DNA of 64,000 nt from Paludibacteraceae bacterium (lineage in GTDB: Bacteria > Bacteroidota > Bacteroidia > Bacteroidales > Paludibacteraceae). A program made the position numbers and the translations under genes. Under the pieces are notes generated by a model. That model ran no database searches, was not told the origin of the DNA, and was given only the letters and a program-made list of their open reading frames with translations. The stretch lies in assembly GCA_905235505.1 (NCBI GenBank), contig CAJOMJ010000014.1, forward strand, positions 1 through 64,000. The letters are read 5' to 3'. Positions 37,223 to 44,495 of this stretch are shown here, in pieces; position 1 is the stretch's first letter, and every line of letters begins with the position of its first letter.

Positions 37223-39006
37223 AAACTATGCAAAGCTTCTATCAGCTGGTTATTATCTTCTGTGTTTCTTATCGCCAAACGGATAAACGGGCCACTGCAT
37301 TTCTTTGAGCAGTCTTTGATTAGAATATTATGCTCACGCATGAGTTTGACAGCAATCTCTCGGGGAGAATGCGGTTGTCTCACTTCACACAGCACATAAT
37401 TAGCCTCACTTGGCAGAATACGCAGATAAGGGATACTTTGCAGTTGCTGCATAAAACGCGTGCGCTCTTCGCGGAAAGCATCCATTGCCTGCACATAGAC
37501 TTTCTCATATTTGCCCAGAATCTGCATAAAGAACTCCCCGAAGGAATTGATGTTCCAGATACTCAGGTCGGCACGAACATTCGTCATCAGACTTTGATTG
37601 GCTGTAGCCATGATGCCTAAGCGCAATCCGGGAACTCCATAGGATTTGGAGATACTCTTGATTACCGCCAAGTGGTCATATCGCTCTAATATGTCGTTGG
37701 CAATAAAGGTGGGGTGTTCCGTGGAGAAATCTATAAAACTCTCGTCCAGAATCAGAATAATATCTCTCTCTTGACACCATCCCGCCAGGCGCAGACAATC
37801 ATTATACGGTATATAGTTACCCGTCGGATTATCCGGATTGATGAGTATAAGCGACCATATCTGCTTGTCATCGAAGAATGACATCAGGTCGTCGGCGGTG
37901 TATCTGAAGTCAGCATCAGCAGGAGTATATGTGATAACTTGGTCAGGCATTAAGCGGTTGGGATATTCTTCGAAGGTGGGGCGGACTATTCCTACTTTGC
38001 CCAACATCCTTGAAGTGAGTGCTTTAATCAGTTCCGCTGCACCGTTACCAACCGTAATATAATCTTGCTTGACATTAAAATCCTTTGCTGCCAACAAATC
38101 ATTCACCCTCTGCCCTGACGGGTACTCGGTTAACAGTCTGTCGAAGTTGGCACTTATTTCACTTTTCAGTCGCTCGTTGGGGAAATAAGGGTTGACCAAG
38201 TAGCAGAAATCAAGCATCTTCGGGTATCTCCAGAAACCTCCGTAGCGGCTGTTGAGCTTGTCAAAACTATTCTCTGCAAAGATGCTCTCGGCTATATCCA
38301 AGTCTTGTATATCATCTATTTCGTACCAAGTCTCACCGTTTAGCGGCAGTGCCTTGATAGTTGCGTGGTCCAACATGGTGATTACCCGCAGAACCTGTTC
38401 GTAATATTCGTTGTTTCCCAAAGCATGACTGTATGCCTCCAGAAAAGGCACATACATATTCTGCGAGAAGGCTTGGGAGAATTTATATATGTTGACCGTC
38501 TTATAATAAGTGGGTATATCCTCATAGCGGAACATTGAGTTCGGAATAAATCGGGTAATACGGTTCTCCTTGTCTATTGTAACGACAGTGCCGTCCATCC
38601 AACTCTCATATTTATCCACTAACGCCAAGTCCGGATAAGGGTTGCGTATCAATACATCTATTACGGAATCCTCGACAATTATATCCGACTCAAACAAGAG
38701 CGTATCGTCACTAACAAGTTCCTCTTTTGCAAGGTAAAGAGAATAGATGTTGTTCGTCTTGTCATATATCTGATTCTCAATATACTCTATAGGTGTAGAT
38801 ACATTAAGGGTTGCTATATATTCTTGCAGTTCTTTCCCTTTATATCCCACAACAAGAACTATTTTCTTCAGTCGGTATCTGTCTAACTGATGTAATAATC
38901 TCTGAATCAATGTCTCTCCATTGACTGAAATCATACATTTGGTATTATACTTGGTTAATTCGCCCAAGCGTTTACCCATACCTGCTGCTAATATAACTGC
39001 CTGCAT
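37219..39006 (-). CDS. Bifunctional cytidylyltransferase / PLP aminotransferase-decarboxylase-like fusion
   Basis: 595 aa. Residues 1-240 form a LicC-type nucleotidyltransferase: LAAGMGKRLGELTKYNTKCM, VLVVGYKGKELQEYI, DTLLFESDIIVEDSV. Residues 245-595 form a class I/II PLP enzyme resembling HisC/CobD: INPDNPTGNYIPY (near 389), ILDESFIDFS (PLP Asp near 420), SISKSYGVPGLRLG (Schiff-base Lys near 454) and FIRLAIRN (carboxylate Arg). CobD-type proteins decarboxylate phospho-threonine or phospho-serine, so the fusion could make phosphoethanolamine or aminopropanol phosphate and then its CDP form. PntC, a phosphonate cytidylyltransferase-transaminase, is another fusion of this general kind. Specificity is inferred. 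Confidence 0.8.
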   Translation of the reverse strand: MQAVILAAGMGKRLGELTKYNTKCMISVNGETLIQRLLHQLDRYRLKKIVLVVGYKGKELQEYIATLNVSTPIEYIENQIYDKTNNIYSLYLAKEELVSDDTLLFESDIIVEDSVIDVLIRNPYPDLALVDKYESWMDGTVVTIDKENRITRFIPNSMFRYEDIPTYYKTVNIYKFSQAFSQNMYVPFLEAYSHALGNNEYYEQVLRVITMLDHATIKALPLNGETWYEIDDIQDLDIAESIFAENSFDKLNSRYGGFWRYPKMLDFCYLVNPYFPNERLKSEISANFDRLLTEYPSGQRVNDLLAAKDFNVKQDYITVGNGAAELIKALTSRMLGKVGIVRPTFEEYPNRLMPDQVITYTPADADFRYTADDLMSFFDDKQIWSLILINPDNPTGNYIPYNDCLRLAGWCQERDIILILDESFIDFSTEHPTFIANDILERYDHLAVIKSISKSYGVPGLRLGIMATANQSLMTNVRADLSIWNINSFGEFFMQILGKYEKVYVQAMDAFREERTRFMQQLQSIPYLRILPSEANYVLCEVRQPHSPREIAVKLMREHNILIKDCSKKCSGPFIRLAIRNTEDNNQLIEALHSL

Positions 39007-39019
39007 ATTCTTTTGTGTT

Positions 39020-39496
39020 TTACAGAGTCTTTCTTATCTCGTCCGCCAGTTCTCTTACAGCCCCGTGTCCGCCCTTATGTGTCATCACCCTTATCGTTGG
39101 CAATGCAAGCACCTCCTCGCATGCGTCTGCAGGGCAGGCGGCAAGACCTGCAGCCTCGAGCAGTGCCATATCGTTCACATCATCACCTATATATGCCACC
39201 TCATTGAGAGTGATTCCCATCTCCTCGCATATCTGCTCCGCCACCTTCACTTTGCCGTCGAACCTCACACCCATGAAAAGATAGTCAACTCCCAGTTTCT
39301 TTGCCCTCGCCTGTACTATCGGAGTGGTCTCCGAGGTGATGATGCCTACCCGCACACCTGCCTGCTGCAGGAGTTTCATTCCCATGCCGTCGCGCACATA
39401 GAAGCGTTTCATCACGTCACCCTCGGCGGAATAGTACATGCCTCCGTCAGTCAGGGTGCCGTCCACATCTGTCAGGAAGAGTTTAATGTTCTTCAT
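39020..39496 (-). CDS. kdsC: KDO-8-phosphate phosphatase (HAD, KdsC-type)
   Basis: 158 aa, a cap-less C0 HAD hydrolase. Motif I is LFLTDVDGTLTDGGMYYS, motif II is VGIITSETTPIVQARAKKLG, the conserved RFDGKVKVAEQICEEMG provides the Lys, and motif III is VAYIGDDVNDMALL. KdsC removes phosphate from KDO-8-P for LPS core synthesis. It ends 13 bases before the fusion gene. Upstream it retains a copy of the last codons of the GT4 gene, evidence of a rearrangement with the remnant at 40846-40980. Confidence 0.9.
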   Translation of the reverse strand: MKNIKLFLTDVDGTLTDGGMYYSAEGDVMKRFYVRDGMGMKLLQQAGVRVGIITSETTPIVQARAKKLGVDYLFMGVRFDGKVKVAEQICEEMGITLNEVAYIGDDVNDMALLEAAGLAACPADACEEVLALPTIRVMTHKGGHGAVRELADEIRKTL

Positions 39497-39529
39497 ATAT
39501 CTCCATGAATTTCTTTTATTATTTATGTT

Positions 39530-40729
39530 TTACATCTTCCCCTGAATTTCTGAAGAATGGTCTGTTTTCCCGTTTAAAATTTTATGTTCCCATAATTGTT
39601 TCAAGAACTCTTTTGCCGGCAGTACTTCTACTCCGTTGAATAATCGGGGCTGTTCATCCAGCGATACAATAATGAGCCTTGCTTCCGGATGTTCCTCCTT
39701 AAACGCTTTCAGACCGGACAAATGACGTGACTGCACTTCTTGACATGACTTGAACTCAATAGCTACCTGTGCATCCCCCAAGACAGCGTCCACCTCATAA
39801 TCATTATAAGTATGCCAATAGGTCAAGTAATCTTCATATCCATTGTACCCCAGATATGCAACTATCTCCTGCATCATAAGATGTTCAAAGGCATATCCAA
39901 AATCAGCAGAACCGGGTTGAAGCATTCTCCGTCCAAGCAGATAGTTGGGGATTGCCACATCCATATAATAAAATTTCGGAGCCTGTCTCAATTTACGTTT
40001 CTTAACGTTTGTAAAAGCAGGCACCATAAATCCGACTAAAGTATCTTGTAATATAGAGAAATATTCTTTTACTGTCTTGGAATCCACACCACAGTCGGAC
40101 GCTATGTTACTATAATTGACCATCTCACCATCAGTTAAGGCGGCAACCTCCATAAACCGGTTAAAAGATTGCAGATTACGTACCAATGACTCTGCTTTTA
40201 TCTCCTCTTTAAGATATACAGCAACATAAGCCTGCATTCGCTTCCATGCCGTTGTGGCATCCGTCAAATAATGACGTGGCAACATCCCTTGATTAACTGC
40301 TTTCAGTAAATCAAAATCCTGCAACTCTGCACTTACAAGAGGATATAAATACATCGGCAATGCTCTTCCTCCTAAGGTATTGACTCCTTGTCTTTTCAGT
40401 TTGCGTGCGCTTGAACCACACAATATAAAACGCATGCCTCGCTTTACTATGAGCCGATGAACCTGGTCCAGTAAGTCAGGAAGAAGAGGTATCTCATCAA
40501 TTATGACCAATGAGTTTTCAGGAAGAACAGACAATTCTTGTTCAAAAAGTGCAGGATTCCTTTGCAACCGCTCATAGGTTTTACGCTCTAACAAATCATA
40601 AGTCGGAACATCGTGAAAACGCTCTGAAAGGAGCGTTGTTTTTCCTGTTTGACGAGCGCCAAACAAGAAAATACTATCCTTCTCTACATCTATATTTATA
40701 ACTCTTGGTACCATATATCTATCACACAT
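39530..40729 (-). CDS. AAA_14/DUF4143 ATP-binding protein (copy B)
   Basis: 399 aa (or from MVPRVINID at 40714, about 394 aa). Walker A: IFLFGARQTGKTTLLSE. Walker B: SLVIIDEIPLLPDLLDQV. Sensor: RFILCGSSARKLKRQG, followed by NTLGGRALPMYLYPL, typical of this family. The DUF4143 half has a winged-helix segment (NIASDCGVDSKTVKEYFSIL) and the nuclease-like end (DYEVDAVLGDAQVAIEFKSC). It is only distantly related to copy A. It is inserted between kdsC and the kdsC remnant with its own promoter, so it looks like a mobile accessory gene within the LPS operon. Confidence 0.88.
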   Translation of the reverse strand: MCDRYMVPRVINIDVEKDSIFLFGARQTGKTTLLSERFHDVPTYDLLERKTYERLQRNPALFEQELSVLPENSLVIIDEIPLLPDLLDQVHRLIVKRGMRFILCGSSARKLKRQGVNTLGGRALPMYLYPLVSAELQDFDLLKAVNQGMLPRHYLTDATTAWKRMQAYVAVYLKEEIKAESLVRNLQSFNRFMEVAALTDGEMVNYSNIASDCGVDSKTVKEYFSILQDTLVGFMVPAFTNVKKRKLRQAPKFYYMDVAIPNYLLGRRMLQPGSADFGYAFEHLMMQEIVAYLGYNGYEDYLTYWHTYNDYEVDAVLGDAQVAIEFKSCQEVQSRHLSGLKAFKEEHPEARLIIVSLDEQPRLFNGVEVLPAKEFLKQLWEHKILNGKTDHSSEIQGKM

Positions 40730-40736
40730 CTCTATT

Positions 40737-40813
40737 CCGAATATTTCTATATTTTGCGGATTTGCACTCCAAATATTTCTATATTATTCGAGATGAATTT
40801 GAGTGCAAAGGTA
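40737..40813 (-). promoter_or_regulatory. Promoter and leader repeats of ATPase copy B
   Basis: The minus-strand -7 element TACCTTTG is the complement of 40806-40813. The leader contains two direct repeats CCRAATATTTCTATATT at 40737 and 40769 (32 bp apart). TTTGCACTC (40761-40769) and GAGTGCAAA (40801-40809) form a perfect 9-bp inverted repeat. The layout matches that of ATPase copy A. Confidence 0.65.
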
Positions 40814-40845
40814 CTGCTTTTCCCTTAAATATACAAATAAATGCT

Positions 40846-40980
40846 TTACGCAAAAAGCATCATGCCCATCCCGTCATACACGCAAAAACGTTTATGCTCC
40901 GCGCCGTCGTTGCCGTAATACATGCCGCCATCTGTCATACAGCCGTCCACATCTGTCAGGAAGAGTCTAATGTTCTTCAT
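40846..40980 (-). pseudogene. Truncated kdsC allele
   Basis: The minus-strand ATG at 40980 overlaps the end of the GT4 gene and encodes 44 residues clearly homologous to the KdsC N-terminus (LFLTDVDGCMTDGGMYY, RFCVYDGMGM) before TAA at 40846-40848. About two thirds of the aligned residues match the intact copy, so it is a diverged allele rather than a fresh duplicate. A 33-bp identical direct repeat (40968-41000 and 39484-39516) marks both junctions. Confidence 0.85.
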
Positions 40981-42100
40981 ATATCTCCATGAATTTCTTT
41001 GTGAGTTTGTCCCAAGTGTATTTGTCTTTCTCCTTACGCACGTACTCCGTGAACGGCAGTTCGCGTTGCTGCGTGTAGAAGTCGGTCAGTGCCTCGGCAA
41101 TGGCTTCCGCCTTCGGCTCAACCGTATAACCCATCTTGCCGTGGTGCACTATCTCGCCCAATCCGCCCACGTTGGTCACCAACATGGGTTTCTCGAAGTG
41201 GAATGCCACCTGTGTCACGCCGCTTTGGGTGGCTGACTTATACGGTTGCACTATCAAGTCCGCTGCCGAGAACCAGTATTGCAGGTCGTCATCGGCTATA
41301 AACTCGTTGTGTACCACCACTTTGTCCTCAAGCCCGTTCTCTGCTATCTGCTTGCGATATTTCTCCTCGTCCTCGTAGAACTCCCCTGCCACAAGCAGTC
41401 TCAGGTCGGGCAGGCTCTCCTTAACCATGCCAAACGCGTCAAGCAGCAAGTCAAGACCTTTGTATGCCCGCACAAGTCCGAAGAAGAGCATATATTCGTT
41501 CTCTGTCGGCAGCCCGAGCCGCTCGCATGCCTCGTCTTTGCCGTGCAATTCGCCATAATGGTCATACACGGGGTGGGGCGAGAACGTCTTGGGTTTATTA
41601 CTCTTGTCGAAGCGGTCAATATCCCTTACCACCGACTCCGACAATGCCACAAACCCGTCTGTGTGCCTCACGAACAGCGGGGCAAACCACTTGTCTATCA
41701 CCGACGGCTCATGCGGCAAGAGGTTGTGTACAAGCGCCATACAGCGTGTCTTGCCGTTGCTTCTCGCTATGCGTTCCACCGTAGAGAAAGCAGGTGCCAT
41801 GAACGATGTCCAGTAGCAGCAAATCAGTAGGTCGGGGCAGTCTCTCTTTATCCTTTTTCCTGTCTTTCTCCATGAGAGAGGGTTGCAGGAGTTGAGCGAG
41901 CGCACTATCTTGAGGTCTGCAGGAGGCTGCTCTTGCGAGTATTGTGTCTTGCCCGGGAATAGAAACGACGGATACTGCAGCGTAAACGTATATATGGTCA
42001 CCTCATGCCCTTCCGACATGAACTGCCGTGCCAACCTCTCGTTGAAGGTTGCCAGTCCGCCTCTGTAAGGATATGCTGTGCCGAGTATCGCTATCTTCAT
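40967..42100 (-). CDS. Glycosyltransferase family 4
   Basis: Start chosen at MKIAILGTAYPYRGG (42100); the 32 residues open upstream overlap thiL and lack conservation. About 377 aa. GT-B fold: acceptor half with GLATFNERLARQFMSEGHEV and LVHNLLPHEPSV; donor half with YMLFFGLVRAYKGLDLLLDA, ADLIVQPYKSATQSGVTQVA and NVGGLGEIV (E-x7-E-like donor site). It probably builds LPS or capsule sugars. The last codons overlap the kdsC remnant, showing the ancestral GT4-kdsC junction. Confidence 0.88.
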   Translation of the reverse strand: MKIAILGTAYPYRGGLATFNERLARQFMSEGHEVTIYTFTLQYPSFLFPGKTQYSQEQPPADLKIVRSLNSCNPLSWRKTGKRIKRDCPDLLICCYWTSFMAPAFSTVERIARSNGKTRCMALVHNLLPHEPSVIDKWFAPLFVRHTDGFVALSESVVRDIDRFDKSNKPKTFSPHPVYDHYGELHGKDEACERLGLPTENEYMLFFGLVRAYKGLDLLLDAFGMVKESLPDLRLLVAGEFYEDEEKYRKQIAENGLEDKVVVHNEFIADDDLQYWFSAADLIVQPYKSATQSGVTQVAFHFEKPMLVTNVGGLGEIVHHGKMGYTVEPKAEAIAEALTDFYTQQRELPFTEYVRKEKDKYTWDKLTKKFMEIYEEH

Positions 42101-42126
42101 ATTGATTAGTGGTGAAAGGTCTGTAA

Positions 42127-43146
42127 TTACTGAAATGCCTCCCAGCCTTGTGCTCTCAATGTTATCTCCTCCCCGTTTCTGCCTATCAGGTTGCAACCGT
42201 ATTCCTTTTTCGTTATGTGACCGATGATATATACATCGTCCAGCGGAATCAGTTTCTCGTAGTCGTCTATGCTGACGGTGAACAGTAACTCATAGTCTTC
42301 TCCGCCGTTCAATGCGCAGGTAACTATGTTCAGGTTCATCTCCTCGGCTAATACTGCAGCCTGATAATCAATGGGTATCTTGTCTTCATATACAGCACAT
42401 CCGCAGTCCGACTCCTTGCAGATATGCATCAATTCGCTCGACAGACCGTCGGAGATATCCATCATCGCCGTCGGGTGTATGCCTGCCTCTTTCAGTTGCT
42501 TCACTATGTCAAGTCTTGCCTCGGGTTTCAGTTGCCTTTCAAGCAGATACTCTTTCCCTTCAAATGCGGGCGTGCCTTCAGGGTTCGCCTGCATCACAAT
42601 CCTCTCCCTCTCAAGCAGTTGCAGTCCCAAGTAGGCGCTGCCGAGGTTGCCTGTGCAGCATATAAGGTCGTTCAACTTGGCTCCGTTGCGATATACAATA
42701 TCGCTTTTCTTTGCTTCACCTATGCAAGTGATGCTTATGCAAAGACCTGTGAGTGAGGCGGTAGTGTCGCCGCCAACAAGGTCAACACCGTAGTTCTTGC
42801 ATGCAAGACGTATTCCGCTGTACAACTCTTCGATGTTCTCCACGGAGAAACGCTTTGATATACCCAGACTTACCACCATCTGCGTCGGGGTGCCGTTCAT
42901 TGCGCATATATCACTTATGTTGACCACTGCCGCTTTGTATCCGAGATGTTTGAGGGGCACATATTCGAGGTTGAAATGCACTCCTTCAAGCAGTAGGTCT
43001 GTGGTGACCAATGTGCGTCTGTTGTGGAAGTTAAGCACTGCCGCATCGTCGCCCACACCCTTCTCTGTGCTCTCGTTTACTGTCTTTATCTTCTCTGTCA
43101 GGCGTTCTATGAGCCCGAACTCACCCAGTTCTTTTATCTCTGCCAT
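42127..43146 (-). CDS. thiL: Thiamine-monophosphate kinase
   Basis: 339 aa. AIR-synthase/ThiL fold: GVGDDAAVLNFHNRRTLVTT near residue 31, DLLLEGVHFNLEYVP, VNISDICAMNGTPTQ, GVDLVGGDTTAS, MDISDGLSSELMHIC and a final ALNGGEDYELLFT. It phosphorylates thiamine monophosphate to the active diphosphate. It is the first gene of the minus-strand block that continues into GT4; the 26-base gap suggests co-transcription. Confidence 0.93.
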   Translation of the reverse strand: MAEIKELGEFGLIERLTEKIKTVNESTEKGVGDDAAVLNFHNRRTLVTTDLLLEGVHFNLEYVPLKHLGYKAAVVNISDICAMNGTPTQMVVSLGISKRFSVENIEELYSGIRLACKNYGVDLVGGDTTASLTGLCISITCIGEAKKSDIVYRNGAKLNDLICCTGNLGSAYLGLQLLERERIVMQANPEGTPAFEGKEYLLERQLKPEARLDIVKQLKEAGIHPTAMMDISDGLSSELMHICKESDCGCAVYEDKIPIDYQAAVLAEEMNLNIVTCALNGGEDYELLFTVSIDDYEKLIPLDDVYIIGHITKKEYGCNLIGRNGEEITLRAQGWEAFQ

Positions 43147-43364
43147 TGTTGTATTTTATGTTTGCAGTTGTTGCCTTTTATATCTGCAGTTGTTGTGTAT
43201 ATTCTGTTGGCGCACAAAGATACAACATTTTTCCGTTTCTCGCAAATTCTCCCATACTAATTCTATGCTATCGTCAAAGTGTAGAGATGCGACACTGTCA
43301 CGTCTCCCACTACCACCAATGTATATACGCCCCTCAGTCACATTTCAATTCTTATCGTCGTCTC

Positions 43365-43545
43365 TGATATCCCTCGCCCCTCATGTTCTCCCCGTCTCTC
43401 TCTCCGGACCCCTTCTCTCCTCTCTCCCGCCCCCGTCTCTCCTCTCTCTCAACCCCACATCTCCTCTCTTCCCAACCCCACATCTCCTCTCTCCCGTCCC
43501 CGTCTCTCCTATCTCCCCAATTTCTGCCTCCCCGTGCTCCATAAT
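43365..43545. repeat. Polypyrimidine tract with C/T-rich repeats
   Basis: About 180 bases made almost wholly of C and T on the plus strand, including repeated CCCCGTCTCTCC and a duplicated CAACCCCACATCTCCTCTC. It lies in the divergent spacer between thiL and ruvA. Such tracts can form triplex DNA; no gene is visible in it. Confidence 0.75.
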
Positions 43546-43628
43546 CACCTCATATTCTTACTCTTACGACCATCAGCACGGTAAAAGCCAAGAAATCACC
43601 ACATAATTGCCATATAATCAATCACTTT

Positions 43629-43694
43629 ACTATGTCGTTACTATGTGATTACTATGTGATTACTATGTGATTACTATGTGATTAGTATGTGATT
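43629..43694. repeat. 11-bp tandem repeat ACTATGTGATT
   Basis: Six consecutive 11-bp units (43629, 43640, 43651, 43662, 43673, 43684); the middle four are identical and the outer two differ by one or two bases. Upstream bases 43595-43628 carry degenerate further units. It sits 55 bases before the ruvA promoter. Confidence 0.95.
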
Positions 43695-43749
43695 AAACCA
43701 AATCTGCCCCCGCTGCTTGCGCAGATTTCGCTGTCACTGAACCTGCGGA

Positions 43750-43781
43750 TTTGGCAGTTTCAGAAAAAAGCATTATCTTTG
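43750..43781 (+). promoter_or_regulatory. ruvA promoter
   Basis: TTTG 43750-43753, 20 bases, TATCTTTG 43774-43781; the ATG follows at 43791, giving a very short leader. Confidence 0.75.
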
Positions 43782-43790
43782 CGGCTCATT

Positions 43791-44393
43791 ATGATAGACT
43801 ATATTAAAGGACAGATAGCAGAACTGGCTCCCACCTATGCTGTAGTGGAGGCTGCCGGAGTAGGATATGAAATCAACATAGCCCTGCCCGTCTATACCGC
43901 GCTTATTGACAAGACAGAAACCAAGTTGTATATCACTGAGATAATCCGTGAGGACACTCACGACCTCTTTGGCTTTCAGACCAAGGTCGAGCGCGAATTG
44001 TTCCTCCTTCTCACAAGCGTGAGCGGCATAGGGGCTAACACGGCGAGACTTATCATGTCAAGTTTCAGTGCAGCAGAGGTGCGTCAGATTATCGCAACAG
44101 GTAATGTGCACGCCCTCAGTCAGGTGAAAGGTCTCGGAGCAAAGACTGCCCAGCGTGTCATCGTTGACTTGAAAGACAAAGTCCTCAAGATAGATATTGA
44201 TGCGGCTGACGGCGCACCCGTGTCCGCCACTGTCACAGGTGTCAATAGCGAGACAAAGCAAGAGGCTGTCTCAGCACTCACTATGCTCGGCTTCTCTGCC
44301 CTTGCAAGTGGTAAGGCGGTTGACAAGATTCTGGGCTCAAACCCCGATGCTGCCGTCGAAGAAGTTATACGACAGGCATTGAAGATGCTGTAA
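43791..44393 (+). CDS. ruvA: Holliday junction DNA helicase subunit RuvA
   Basis: Start at MIDYIKGQIAELAPT (43791), which is the usual RuvA N-terminus and immediately follows the promoter; the frame is open from 43689 but that would include the promoter. 200 aa. Domain I OB fold, domain II with two HhH motifs (LLTSVSGIGANTARLIMSS and QVKGLGAKTAQRVIVDL), and a C-terminal three-helix RuvB-binding domain (KQEAVSALTMLGFSA). It binds four-way junctions and recruits RuvB. Confidence 0.95.
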   Translation: MIDYIKGQIAELAPTYAVVEAAGVGYEINIALPVYTALIDKTETKLYITEIIREDTHDLFGFQTKVERELFLLLTSVSGIGANTARLIMSSFSAAEVRQIIATGNVHALSQVKGLGAKTAQRVIVDLKDKVLKIDIDAADGAPVSATVTGVNSETKQEAVSALTMLGFSALASGKAVDKILGSNPDAAVEEVIRQALKML

Positions 44394-44495
44394 GATGTAT
44401 CAACCTACCATAGAAAAACAATAAAAACGATAAGCCTATTGAGAAAACAATCTACCTTATTGCCTTGGTGACTTAATACACTCAAGGCACTATGA

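Noticed and set aside
42797..43606. Plus-strand 269-aa ORF
   Set aside because: Runs antisense through thiL and then through the polypyrimidine tract (Ser/Pro/Leu low complexity).
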